Part shown: piece by piece, positions 37,101 to 46,259 of the stretch | Position numbering within the stretch: the first letter of the stretch is position 1 | How the letters are laid out: every line of letters begins with the position of its first letter | NCBI RefSeq assembly: GCF_001894925.1 | Contig: NZ_BCXD01000001.1 | Coordinates: 124,001 to 188,000 of the forward strand | Direction: 5' to 3' | Length of the DNA: 64,000 bases | DNA from: Rhodococcus rhodnii NBRC 100604 | GTDB taxonomy: Bacteria > Actinomycetota > Actinomycetes > Mycobacteriales > Mycobacteriaceae | Program-made: the position numbers and the translations under genes | Notes under the pieces: generated by a model | The model's database searches: none | What the model was told of the DNA's origin: nothing | The model's input: the letters and a program-made list of their open reading frames with translations, nothing else

Positions 37101-40100
37101 CGAGTGCGACGGCGTCGCCCCCGGCGATGCGGCTCTCGCGCAGGAGGTCCGCGAGCCCGAGGCCGGTCGCGGGCGGCGCGGCGGGCAGTGGGCGCTCGTC
37201 CGGTGCGAGGACGTCGATGTCGCCCACGACGCGGGGCGCGGCGGCGGCGAACTCCCGCAGCACGGCGTCCAGCCGCCCGGCGAGGGCCTCGGACCCGTCG
37301 CGGTCGAACAGATCGGCGGAGTATTCGAGGCGCACCCGCGCATCCGTGGCGGGCGGCGCGGACTCGACGAACTCGACGGTGAGGTCGAACTTCGCGGTCC
37401 CCGTGCTCCGGAAGTCGACGTCGCGCACCGGACCGGCGACGGGCGCGGTGAGCGCGCGGCGGTGCTGGACCATCACCTGGAAGAGCAGCGCCCGTGCGGC
37501 GGACCGACGGACCCCGAGCGCGTCGGCGACGTCCTCGAGACGCGCGTGCGGATGATCCGCCGCAGCGAGCGTGGCGTCCGCAGCGGACCGGACGAGCCCC
37601 TCGGGCGTCGCGTCGTCGGACACCGCGAGCCGCACCGGGCGCACGTCGACGAAGACACCGACGACGTCCTCGAGCGCGGCGTCGGGACGCTGCGCGATGG
37701 GGACACCGAGCACGATGTCGTCCCCCGCGCCGACGCGGGCGAGCAGCGCCGCGACGGCGGCCTGCGCGACCGCCGTCGTCGTCGCACCGGACCGGGATGC
37801 CAACTGCCGCAATCCCGTCACGGTCCGGGCGTCGAGGTCGAGCCACACGTCGCCGCCGCGTCCGCTCGGCGCCGGGGGCCGGGGGCGGTCGGTGGGAAGC
37901 GTGATCTCGTCGGGTGCACCGGTGAGGGCCTCGCGCCAGAAGTCGAGGTCCGCGGTGCGCTGCGGTCGCGCGCGCTCCCATGCCGCGACGTCGCCGTACT
38001 GCACCGCGAGCGGCGCGAGGTCGCGCCCCTCGTACGCGTCGGTCAGGTCACGGAGAAGGGGCTCCACCGACCATTCGTCGGCCGCGATGTGATGGACGAC
38101 GACGAGCAGGACGGCACGCTCCGTGCCACGCAGCAGGCTCACCCGCCACGGTGCCGACGCGGCGAGGTCGAACGGCGTGCGCGCACGCTCGTCGATCGCT
38201 GCGGCGAACTCCTCGTCGGTGCACCCCTCTCCGGTCAGGTCGAGCACCTCGAGTTCCGGTGCGGTGTCGCCGATCCGGACGATCGGGCCGTCGGCCCCCA
38301 CCGTGATCGTCGTCCGCAGCACCTCGTGCCGGTGCGCGACGGCGGCGAGCGCAGCCGTCCAGCGCTCGGTGTCGGCGGTGCCCGGTTGGAGGTCGAGAAC
38401 GAGTGGGATGTTGTAGCTCGCGCGAGCGGGATCGCCCGAGGCGAGCCGGTCCTGCAGCCACAACCGTTCCTGCGCGAACGAGAGCGGCGTCGCGCCGTCG
38501 CCGCGCGGCTCGATCCGCGCCTGCGCACGGGGCGCCGCCGCGACGAGCGCCGCGAGCCCGGCGACGGTCGGGGCGTCGAACGCCTGCCGCAACGTGATCG
38601 TCGCGTCGAAGACGTGCGCGATGCGGCCGAGGATGCGGGTGAGCGCGAGCGAGGTGGCGCCGAGCGTGAAGAGGTCGGCGTCGGCAGACATCTCGGAAAC
38701 GCCGGCCACGTCCAGCACGTCGGCGACGATGCGGGCGACATCGATCTCGACGGCACCCTCGGGCGCGCGCCCGGCCATCGCGGTGAACTCGGGATCGGGC
38801 AGCGCGGCCCGATCGACCTTGAGATTCGGGGTCAGCGGGAACTCGTCGAGGATCGTGATCGCCGACGGCACCGTGTATCCGGGCAGCTCACTCGCCAGTT
38901 CGGCGGTGAGGCCGGTGGTGTCGAGCGGGGCGCGCGTCGTGACGTACAGGCAGATCCGGTCGGAGCGCACCGCGGCGATGGCGCCGCGCACGGCGCCGTT
39001 CCGCGCCGCGAGGGCCTCGATCTCACCGAGTTCGACGCGGTACCCGCGTACCTTCACCTGCGCGTCGCTGCGGCCGAGATAGTCGAGGTCGCCGGACGCG
39101 GTGCGCCGCACGAGATCGCCCGTGCGATACATACGTCCGTCACCGAACAGATCCGGGACGAACCGGGTCGCGGTCTGCCCCGCACGGCCGCGATACCCTC
39201 GCGCGAGCTGCTCCCCCGTGACGTACAGCTCACCGACGACGCCGACGTCCACGGGCCGCAGCCAGCGGTCGAGAACGCGAATCCCCGTGCCCGGGTACGC
39301 ATGCCCGATCGACGAGTCGTTGCGCTCGGTGGTCACCTCGGCGCTCGTGCACCACACCGTCGCCTCGGTGGGGCCGTACATGTTGACGACGGACCGCGCG
39401 CGTTCGGCCAGCCCGCGTGCCACGGCGTCGGGAAGCGCCTCACCGCCGACGACGACGTCGACACCCGACAGGTCTGCCCGGCCGTCCTCGAGGACCACTC
39501 CCCACAGCGACGGGGTCGCCTGCATCACGGTCACGTCCTCGTCGCGCACGATCCTCGCGAGCGCTCCGGGATCGCGTGCCTCGTCGTCCGCCGCGACGAC
39601 GACGCAGCCACCGCGCACGAGCGGGACGATCAGTTCGAGCACCGCGATGTCGAAGGACAGCGTCGTCACGGCGAGCAGCCGCGTCCCGTCACGCAGGCCC
39701 ACCGGTGCCGCGTGCGCGAACCGGGCCAGCGCGCGCCGCGACAGCGTCACACCCTTGGGGGTTCCCGTCGATCCGGAGGTGTAGATGACGTAGGCCGCCG
39801 AATCCTCGTGCGGCACACCACGGTCGTCGAGGTCGCCGGGTGCGCCCGCGATCGCACCGGCGACGGAGACGGTCCGCGTTCCCGCCGGCAACGTCAGCCC
39901 CGCGGCGGTCCCGTCGTCGGTGAACACCAGCGGCGGACGGGCGTCGGCGAGCATGTGCTCGAGCCGATGCGCCGGGAAGCCGGGATCGAGCGGGACGTAC
40001 GGCGCCCCGGCCCGCAACGCGGCGAGCAGACCGACGACCATGTCCGCACCACGTGAGAGCGCGAGGGCGACGGGAACCTCGGTCCCCGCGCCTTCACGGC

Positions 40101-41529
40101 GCAGCCATGCGGCGAGGGTCGAGACTCGCTGCGCGAGCTCGCGATACGTCCACCGCACGTCGCCCGCGACGAGTGCGGGCGCCTCCGGCGTCGCGGCGCA
40201 CTGCCGGTCGAACTCGGCCGACACGTCCGGGGCGCTGCCGTCGCTGTGGGCGGGGCCGACGACGCGGGCGATCTCGTCCGGCGCCAGGACGTCGGCGGTC
40301 CGCGGCGAGCCGCCTGCGAGGACCTCGCCGACGAGACGGGCCGCCCCCTCGGCGATCCGGCGCACGTCGTCGGCGGAGTAGCGCGCGGCATCGGCGTCGA
40401 CCAGCACCTCGAGCTCGTCGCCCGACCGCTCGACCACGAACGAGACGTCGCGCACGGGGCCGCGCGCGATCGAACGGATCGGGCACGACACTCCCGCGAA
40501 CGTCACCGAGTCCGCGAACGGCTTGACGTTGACCACGGGCCCGACGACACCGGCGTCACCGGCCGCGAGTTGCGCGTCCCGATGGATCCACTCGGTGCGA
40601 TAGCGCGCGTGCCGCCGGATCCCCGCGAGGGCGTCGCGCACCACCGCGGCGAGCGAGTCCGGGCCGTCGGCGGCGGTCACGTCGAGGCGCAACGCGGCGA
40701 CGTTCACGGCGGTCGTCACGACGGCCGCCGCGGGCGTCCCGAAGCGGTTCATGGTGGGGAACCCGAGGACGACCTCGCCTCCCGACGTCCGGCGCGACAC
40801 GAAGGCGGCGAGCGCTCCGGTCACGACGTCGATCCACGAGCGTCCGGCCTCGGCGAGCGGCGCACCCGGCACCCGCGCGGACCCGGTGACGATCTGCCGG
40901 GCGAGGGCCGACGCGGCCACCGGCGGGCTCGCGGCCAGCGTCGGGGCGGCGGGCGCGCCGCGCAGAGCATCGGCCCAGAACTCGGCGTCGGCGCGTTCGT
41001 CGTCGCTGTCGCGGTACCGTTCGTCGGCCGCGTGCACCGCAGCGGCGTCGCCGAAGCGGGCTGCACGAATCTCGGCCCCGGAGACCAGGGCGCTGTGGAT
41101 CTCGGCGATCCGCCGGACGAGCAGCGTGTACCCGTAGAGATCGCACACGAGGTGATGCGACCAGAGGACGAGCCGGCACGCGTCGGGGGTGAGCTCGATC
41201 CTGGCGCCGAAGAGTCGATCGCGCAGCGGATCGATCGGGGTCGTGCGCAACCGCTCGAGGCCCGCGTCCGATTCGTCCGTCGTGGTGACGACGACCTCGG
41301 GGGCGGGGAACGGCCCGCCGTCGTAGGTGATCTCGATGTCCCCGTGGCCGGGAGTGATTCGCGGCGTCAGCGTTCCGGCCTCGGTCACGCCGCGCACCAC
41401 CGCGTCCGCGAGGGCGGCGGTGTCCACGTCGCGGGGAAGCTCGACGTACTCGACGGTCACGAATGTCGGGTTCTGCGGATCGAGTTGCTGGGCGAACCAC
41501 AGTGCGGACTGTGCCGACGTCGACTTCAC
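31183..41529 (-). CDS. Siderophore NRPS-1 (C-A-PCP-C-A-PCP-C-A-PCP-E*)
   Basis: A 3448-residue synthetase. It opens with a starter-type C domain (HHLVCDLYG, about 1-430), suited to accept an aryl group from a carrier protein. Three modules follow. Pocket residues: A1 DILQVGMVWK, close to the glycine code DILQLGLIWK; A2 VDTTFSSGDK, in which Asp235 is replaced by Val and Asp appears at 236 and 331, as in beta-alanine domains; A3 DVWHLSLIEK, serine-like with Glu for the usual Asp331. Carrier motifs LGATSL, LGGSSL and LGGDSI are intact. The last about 360 residues are epimerase-like, but the active-site HHxxxDG reads HEFAADD, so epimerisation is doubtful. GTG start with AAGGTGG 9 bases upstream; IdeR box at 41583-41601. 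Confidence 0.93.
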   Translation of the reverse strand: MKSTSAQSALWFAQQLDPQNPTFVTVEYVELPRDVDTAALADAVVRGVTEAGTLTPRITPGHGDIEITYDGGPFPAPEVVVTTTDESDAGLERLRTTPIDPLRDRLFGARIELTPDACRLVLWSHHLVCDLYGYTLLVRRIAEIHSALVSGAEIRAARFGDAAAVHAADERYRDSDDERADAEFWADALRGAPAAPTLAASPPVAASALARQIVTGSARVPGAPLAEAGRSWIDVVTGALAAFVSRRTSGGEVVLGFPTMNRFGTPAAAVVTTAVNVAALRLDVTAADGPDSLAAVVRDALAGIRRHARYRTEWIHRDAQLAAGDAGVVGPVVNVKPFADSVTFAGVSCPIRSIARGPVRDVSFVVERSGDELEVLVDADAARYSADDVRRIAEGAARLVGEVLAGGSPRTADVLAPDEIARVVGPAHSDGSAPDVSAEFDRQCAATPEAPALVAGDVRWTYRELAQRVSTLAAWLRREGAGTEVPVALALSRGADMVVGLLAALRAGAPYVPLDPGFPAHRLEHMLADARPPLVFTDDGTAAGLTLPAGTRTVSVAGAIAGAPGDLDDRGVPHEDSAAYVIYTSGSTGTPKGVTLSRRALARFAHAAPVGLRDGTRLLAVTTLSFDIAVLELIVPLVRGGCVVVAADDEARDPGALARIVRDEDVTVMQATPSLWGVVLEDGRADLSGVDVVVGGEALPDAVARGLAERARSVVNMYGPTEATVWCTSAEVTTERNDSSIGHAYPGTGIRVLDRWLRPVDVGVVGELYVTGEQLARGYRGRAGQTATRFVPDLFGDGRMYRTGDLVRRTASGDLDYLGRSDAQVKVRGYRVELGEIEALAARNGAVRGAIAAVRSDRICLYVTTRAPLDTTGLTAELASELPGYTVPSAITILDEFPLTPNLKVDRAALPDPEFTAMAGRAPEGAVEIDVARIVADVLDVAGVSEMSADADLFTLGATSLALTRILGRIAHVFDATITLRQAFDAPTVAGLAALVAAAPRAQARIEPRGDGATPLSFAQERLWLQDRLASGDPARASYNIPLVLDLQPGTADTERWTAALAAVAHRHEVLRTTITVGADGPIVRIGDTAPELEVLDLTGEGCTDEEFAAAIDERARTPFDLAASAPWRVSLLRGTERAVLLVVVHHIAADEWSVEPLLRDLTDAYEGRDLAPLAVQYGDVAAWERARPQRTADLDFWREALTGAPDEITLPTDRPRPPAPSGRGGDVWLDLDARTVTGLRQLASRSGATTTAVAQAAVAALLARVGAGDDIVLGVPIAQRPDAALEDVVGVFVDVRPVRLAVSDDATPEGLVRSAADATLAAADHPHARLEDVADALGVRRSAARALLFQVMVQHRRALTAPVAGPVRDVDFRSTGTAKFDLTVEFVESAPPATDARVRLEYSADLFDRDGSEALAGRLDAVLREFAAAAPRVVGDIDVLAPDERPLPAAPPATGLGLADLLRESRIAGGDAVALVFGGTEITYRALDERVAAAAATLQARGVTRGDVVALHMDRGVDFVVALLAVLDVGAAYLPVDPTYPDARVRYVLDDARPALVIREAIGAPPSEGAPRRVPARGDDAAYVLYTSGSTGTPKGVVGTAGALANRLAWQRDLTAGPGPDVRLAKSSVSFVDGTTEILAGLVAGARVVIASDDESRDVAALARLVRDHGVGMLTAVPSLAASLAGEYAADVAAIHTWFLSGEPLGADLVARLRGAGARVFDSYGSSEVAGDVTVWEADGPRVLVGAPVAGTSADVRDARLRPVASGVVGELYVGGVQSARGYLARPGLTATRFVAAPGGERVFRTGDLVRRLRDGRLEFVARADRQLALRGLRIEPGEIEGVLTAHPSVGRALVDVRALPGGDGIVAYVTGTGADASALTAHAREFLPDYMVPTIVVLDEYPLLPGGKVDRAALPLPAAAPRRAATADEQLYCDLLAELVGPGGDGTEVGPDDDFFALGGSSLLAARLIAAVKERTGWEPTLRDVFELRTPAAMARAAAPSRTERAPLVACGLPPVSPVSTAQRRLWFQYATWGPSPTYTIAFGVRLNGDVDTDALTSAFAAVAARHEPLRTTFGVGDDDRPVQIVHPAGELGVPVEIVDSDLDPASGCPAAEDLLRTHARAVFRIDEEGPLRGVLVRGSGTAVLLVLVHHIAADEWSATPLMRDLAAAYSAAVGPAGATEPSPLPVQYRDFTQWHDEILAAPGGSGDSVRDEQLRFWTQRLQGAPDEIALPRDRRRPSEPTFAGAAAPFHLDAALRTRLEAVAAEQGASMFMLTHAAVAVLLAGLGAGRDVVVGAPVAGRGDAALHDLVGFFVNTVVLRTELVGDPSFADVLAQVRDEDLDAFAHQDVPFDAVVDALDPERSFARNPLFQVLVQYRDPIEPIALTGLDAAPLFVEPGTAKFDLTFDLGADDAGGVRGRLEYATDLFDDATATALAERLRALLTAIAADPHTPISRLDPVLDTERDALAAIETGPAAPEPAPGDGLGHRFAAQAAATPDAVALVEDATGTELTYRELDDVVERVARAIRATASITPESVVGVAAQRGIALVVGLLATHRAGAAYLPLDQSYPVDRLAYMVADAAPAVILADGPRDVDVPVIVLREDGSPDTDVASGDASVPSGGDHPAYVVYTSGSTGRPKGVSVPHRAVLNRIDWGQERFGLTSDDRVLQKTPCGFDVSVWEFFWPLLTGATLVLATPDGHRDPGYLREVLVRRAITTTHFVPSMLGAFLDDLENNDLENDDRANDDLARPSIRRVLCSGEALTASHRDRFHRLVDGELFNLYGPTEAGIEVTCARIGATDPVTIGWPIRATSTHVLDEWLRRVPPGVAGELYLGGVQLARGYVGKPGTTAERFVADPFAPGSGERLYRTGDIVRRREGGGIEYLGRADGQVKLRGLRVELGEIEGVLASHPAVDAAVAVVGGGQVHAYVVAREDVAYTDVIAHAATVLPEYMLPATVTMLDAFPLTPNGKLDRGALPEPHVPVGGRAAETDEERAVCALLARVLDVGDVAADDDFFVLGGDSISSMTLVNSAAREGIRFSARDVFQLRTAAGLAAVAEFERPEFEQPETPAGDDDGTPELQADPGGPAALTPAIHAAREAGDLGAAGSVRVEIPDGVTDSGIDAVLTALVQAHDALRLTLTRTAGVIWSLDVAPSHGASAELGSGPVDPEAGRMLSATRNGAELEVLIHEFAADDASLAVVAADLRAGLDAVARGDEPIVARPEPGVREAADALTAAAQDPALFTDIAHWSAVLAGGGGLATGERSSRTARVAVGPDLARGDDPARGDDARVRDIAADALADALAATGRDTNVPVAVLTRGAAVAGTVGSLEVVVPRSAATRGASVADTGYATLRHLNAQTAPALAGLPHPVALVRVLAPGVVPAPSRYPLELRVWADSDSPSVSIEMLGDTAGFGDGALDAVCVAWERAFAERLAAATAGTLA

Positions 41530-41582
41530 CGGACGATTCCACCTTTCTGGTGCGGGCGCGAGCTCCCGGACGTACAGTTCGG

Positions 41583-41601
41583 TAAGGTTTGCCTACCCTA
41601 G
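41583..41601 (-). promoter_or_regulatory. IdeR/DtxR iron box between NRPS-1 and the siderophore reductase gene
   Basis: On the minus strand CTAGGGTAGGCAAACCTTA matches the IdeR consensus at 15 of 19 positions. It lies 53 bases before the NRPS-1 start and 110 bases before the divergent siderophore-interacting protein gene, so one site could control both directions. A half-site-like TAAGGTT also occurs near 41652 on the plus strand. Confidence 0.68.
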
Positions 41602-41711
41602 CAGTCTCTCCGGTCGTGATCGTGTGTCCGCTGCGGCACTTCTCGCTCCGCTAAGGTTCGAGCGCGCCATGACTCCCTCGAGGGCGACCGAGACTCCCGA
41701 AAGGCCGACCG

Positions 41712-42602
41712 ATGCCCGTGATCACGCCCTCCCGCCGCCTGCACCTGCCCATCGTGCTGCGTGAACTCGAGGTCCTCCGGACCCGCGCGGTCACCCCGCG
41801 CATGCGCCGCATCACGCTCGGCGGGCCGCAGCTGGGGGCGTTCCGGGCGAACGGCTTCGACCTCCCTGCCTTCACGACCGAAGGCGCCGACGACTACGTC
41901 AAGGTCTTCCTCGCCGACGGGCCGCAGGCGGGCCCCGTGCTCCCCGAGCAGCACGACGGGCACCTCCACTGGCCGCGCAAGCCCGCACCGACCGCCCGCG
42001 CGTACACCGTCCGGCGTTTCGACGCCGAGCAGCGCGAGCTCGATCTCGACTTCGTGCTCCACGGGCACGGCGTCGCCGGCACGTGGGCGCGCTCCGCCGC
42101 AGTCGGCGACACCCTGCACCTCGCGGGCCCCAAGATCGCGACGCTGCCGCCCCGCGGCGCGGACTGGTGGCTGCTCGCAGGGGACGACACCGCGCTGCCC
42201 GCGATCTCGCGGTATCTCGAAGAGACACACGACGTCCCGGTGCACGCGGCGATTCTCGTGGAGAACGCCGACGAGGAGCAGCCCGATCTTCCGGGAGTCA
42301 CGTGGGTGCACCGGAAGGCCGGGACCACCGCCGCCGCACTACTCGCCGAAGCCGCGGCACGCATCGCGCCCCGCTCCGGCACCGGGTGGATGTGGATCGC
42401 CGGCGAGACCGACATCGTCCGGTCGCTGCGTGCCGTCGCGAGCGACCTGGGGATCCCCCGCGATCTGCTCGACGCGTCCGGATACTGGCGTGCACCGAGC
42501 ACCGGACGCACCCCGCTGGGGCGCGTCCGGACCCTGCGCGAATCCGCGCGGGAGAGCCTCGATCTCCGGCGCCGCGAACACATCGGCAAGCCCGCGCACT
42601 GA
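41712..42602 (+). CDS. Siderophore-interacting protein (ViuB/FSR-type ferric-siderophore reductase)
   Basis: A 296-residue FAD-dependent reductase expected to release iron from the imported ferric siderophore in the cytoplasm. The FAD-binding motif RAYTVRRFD (about residues 97-105), the nucleotide-domain start LLAGDDTALPAI and the C-terminal ASGYWR are all diagnostic of the SIP family. The ATG has AAAGG 7 bases upstream. It is divergent from NRPS-1 and shares its iron-controlled promoter region, and it converges on panD with a 15-base gap. Confidence 0.9.
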   Translation: MPVITPSRRLHLPIVLRELEVLRTRAVTPRMRRITLGGPQLGAFRANGFDLPAFTTEGADDYVKVFLADGPQAGPVLPEQHDGHLHWPRKPAPTARAYTVRRFDAEQRELDLDFVLHGHGVAGTWARSAAVGDTLHLAGPKIATLPPRGADWWLLAGDDTALPAISRYLEETHDVPVHAAILVENADEEQPDLPGVTWVHRKAGTTAAALLAEAAARIAPRSGTGWMWIAGETDIVRSLRAVASDLGIPRDLLDASGYWRAPSTGRTPLGRVRTLRESARESLDLRRREHIGKPAH

Positions 42603-42617
42603 GCGGGGCCCCGGCTC

Positions 42618-43049
42618 CTACCGCGGCGACAGCTGGTCGGTCGCGCCCGGAACCGGTTGTGCCGGATCGTGTCCGAGCGCGACGATCCGGTTCGATTCGT
42701 CCACATGAACGACGTGCGGCTGCCACTCGCGTGCGGCGTCACCGCCCACCTGCCGGTACGACATCACGATCACGAGATCACCAGGGTGGACGAGATGCGC
42801 TGCCGCGCCGTTGATCCCGATGACACCGCTGCCGCGCTCACCCGTGATCGCATAGGTCTCGAGGCGCGCGCCGTTGGTGATGTCGACGATGTGGACCTGC
42901 TCGCCTTCGAGGATGTCGGCGGCCTCGAGCAGGTCCGCGTCGATCGTCACCGATCCGACGTAGTGCAGATCGGCCTGGGTCACGGTGGCGCGGTGGATCT
43001 TCCCGCCCATCATCGTTCGCAGCCCGTCCGTGGTGCGCAGTGCGGTCAT
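42618..43049 (-). CDS. panD: Aspartate 1-decarboxylase (PanD), siderophore-linked copy
   Basis: Pyruvoyl enzyme that converts L-aspartate to beta-alanine. The proenzyme self-cleavage site Gly-Ser is present in [10 protein letters not shown] (Gly32-Ser33), with upstream GKIHRATVT containing the conserved Lys, and the IINGAAAHL-like segment [16 protein letters not shown]. At 143 aa it is of normal length, with about eight extra N-terminal residues compared with the E. coli protein. Its ATG overlaps the stop of the isochorismatase gene (ATGA), so it is translated with siderophore genes. A beta-alanine-type adenylation domain in NRPS-1 explains its presence. Being outside a panBC context, it is probably a second, pathway-dedicated copy; this depends on the rest of the genome. 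Confidence 0.92.
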   Translation of the reverse strand: MTALRTTDGLRTMMGGKIHRATVTQADLHYVGSVTIDADLLEAADILEGEQVHIVDITNGARLETYAITGERGSGVIGINGAAAHLVHPGDLVIVMSYRQVGGDAAREWQPHVVHVDESNRIVALGHDPAQPVPGATDQLSPR

Positions 43050-43717
43050 CGTGCGGCCTCCACGGCGAGTCGGGAGTCCGCGGTCGCCTCGATCGCGGAC
43101 ACGAGGGCGTCGGTCGTCTCGACGCGGCCGCACCGCTTCGCGACGTACTCGAGCGCCATGACGTGCTCGTCACGCGAGAAGTCCGCCGTCGCGTCGAGTG
43201 CGAAGAACGGCGCCACATCATTCATGAAACCGTCGGCGGCACTGAGCATGCAGCCCATGTGCGCGTAGACACCGGTCACGATCAGCTGATCACGACCGAA
43301 GTGCCCGAGCAGCTGACGCAGATCGGTCCGCTGGAACGCCGAGTACCGCCACTTGGTGACCTCGATGTCACCCGGACCGGGAGCGAGTTCGTCGATGACG
43401 AGCGTCTCGTCGCCCGTCGTCAGGCCCGTGCCCCAGAAGTCCGCGAGAATGCCACGGCGCGACGGATGCTGATCCCCCGGCTGCATCGTGTAGACGACCG
43501 GAATGTGCGCCTCCCGGCACGCCTCACGCAAGCGGGCGATGTTCGCGATCGCCGGCTCGATCGGTTCGGTACCCCGCTGGTACGCGTCGACGAAGTAGCG
43601 CTGCATGTCGTGGATCAGCAGCGCCGCGCGCGACGCGTCGAGCGCCCAGTCGACGCGCGCGGACGGCACGTCCGCCGGAGTCGGCATCGGGTACGGCGCG
43701 ATCGGTGGAATTGCCAC
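43046..43717 (-). CDS. Isochorismatase (DhbB/EntB catalytic domain, no aryl carrier domain)
   Basis: Hydrolyses isochorismate to 2,3-dihydro-2,3-dihydroxybenzoate. The 223-residue protein has the family's Asp in [11 protein letters not shown], Lys in [10 protein letters not shown] and the [17 protein letters not shown] loop typical of EntB. EntB and DhbB carry a C-terminal aryl carrier protein of about 75 residues. This protein stops right after the isochorismatase fold, so the carrier must be a separate gene outside the window. GTG 43717 has a perfect AGGAGG 8 bases upstream. Lies 47 bases after dhbA and overlaps panD. Confidence 0.9.
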   Translation of the reverse strand: MAIPPIAPYPMPTPADVPSARVDWALDASRAALLIHDMQRYFVDAYQRGTEPIEPAIANIARLREACREAHIPVVYTMQPGDQHPSRRGILADFWGTGLTTGDETLVIDELAPGPGDIEVTKWRYSAFQRTDLRQLLGHFGRDQLIVTGVYAHMGCMLSAADGFMNDVAPFFALDATADFSRDEHVMALEYVAKRCGRVETTDALVSAIEATADSRLAVEAAR

Positions 43718-43764
43718 GGTGGAACCCTCCTCTGGTCTGATGTGGCGGAATCGTCGGTGGCGGT

Positions 43765-44517
43765 TCACATGTCGAGAGTCGCGCCGCCGTCGACCCGCAG
43801 ATCGTGCATCGTGACGTGACGGGCGGCGTCCGAGACGAGATAGACGGCCGCGTTCGCGATGTCCTCGGGGTCGGCGATGCGTCGCAACGGGATACCGAGC
43901 CGGAACTGCTCGGCGTCCCCCGCGACGACGCCCTCCGCGTCGGACGGATCGGACCACATGCCGCGCAGCATCGCGGTGTCGGTCGATCCGGGCGAGACGA
44001 TGTTGCAGCGCACGCCGTGCCGCGCGACCTCGAGTCCCAGCGACCGGACGAACGAGGTCGCCGCCGCCTTCGACGCGCCGTAGGCGGCCATCGACGTGCG
44101 CGGGCTCGCGGCCGCGTTGGACGACACGACCACGATGGCCCCGCCGCCCGCGGCGACGAAGCGGCGTGCGGCCTCCGACGCGACGATCATCGTTCCGGTG
44201 GCGTTGACGGCGAGGCACTCGTGCCATGCCGTGTGGTCGTCGTCGAGCGCCGATCCGGTCCGCAGGACGCCCGCGGCGTGCACGAGGATCGTGGGTGTTC
44301 CCAGCTCGGCCTCGGTGCGCCCCCACGCCGCCGCGACGGCTGCGGGGTCGGTGACGTCCACCGTCAGCGCCAGTCCGCCGTCGGGCACGTCGGTGACCTC
44401 CTCGCGATCCCACACGGCGACCGTCGCGCCGTGTTTCGCCAGGAGAGCGGCGGTCGCCCTGCCGATCGCGCCCGCCGCTCCGGTGACCACGGCGATCCGC
44501 GTCTCGAGTCCGTCCAT
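43765..44517 (-). CDS. dhbA: 2,3-Dihydro-2,3-dihydroxybenzoate dehydrogenase (DhbA/EntA)
   Basis: Short-chain dehydrogenase of 250 aa that oxidises the isochorismatase product to 2,3-dihydroxybenzoate with NAD+. The cofactor motif is VVTGAAGAIG, the catalytic residues are in VVSSNAA and YGASKAA, and the EntA-characteristic RCNIVSPGSTDTAM follows. I placed the start at ATG 44517 because it gives the usual distance to the TGxxxGxG motif; an ATG at 44529 would lie within the iron box. No clear binding site precedes either, so leaderless translation is possible. First gene of a dhbA, isochorismatase, panD unit. Confidence 0.88.
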   Translation of the reverse strand: MDGLETRIAVVTGAAGAIGRATAALLAKHGATVAVWDREEVTDVPDGGLALTVDVTDPAAVAAAWGRTEAELGTPTILVHAAGVLRTGSALDDDHTAWHECLAVNATGTMIVASEAARRFVAAGGGAIVVVSSNAAASPRTSMAAYGASKAAATSFVRSLGLEVARHGVRCNIVSPGSTDTAMLRGMWSDPSDAEGVVAGDAEQFRLGIPLRRIADPEDIANAAVYLVSDAARHVTMHDLRVDGGATLDM

Positions 44518-44522
44518 GCGGG

Positions 44523-44541
44523 TGAGCATAGGCTACCCTCA
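44523..44541 (-). promoter_or_regulatory. IdeR/DtxR iron box between dhbA and dhbE
   Basis: The plus-strand 19-mer TGAGCATAGGCTACCCTCA keeps the core TAGGCTA of the IdeR consensus and matches 14 of 19 positions. It sits between the divergent dhbA and dhbE genes, at the very start of dhbA, so it can repress both. It supports joint iron control with the NRPS genes. Confidence 0.6.
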
Positions 44542-44609
44542 ATGCCCGCGGGGTCGCCCCGACCCGGCAGCCGCGCCGTCCGCCGTCCGAGAGTTCGAGG
44601 AGACCGTCC

Positions 44610-46244
<1,635 letters not shown>

Positions 46245-46259
46245 TCCCGGCGCGCTCGG

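Noticed and set aside
33850-40056. About 2070-codon plus-strand open frame opposite NRPS-1
   Set aside because: Same antisense effect of high GC; no recognisable domain and no ribosome binding site.
41650-41668. Second iron box before the siderophore reductase gene
   Set aside because: Only the half-site TAAGGTT matches; the rest has no dyad.
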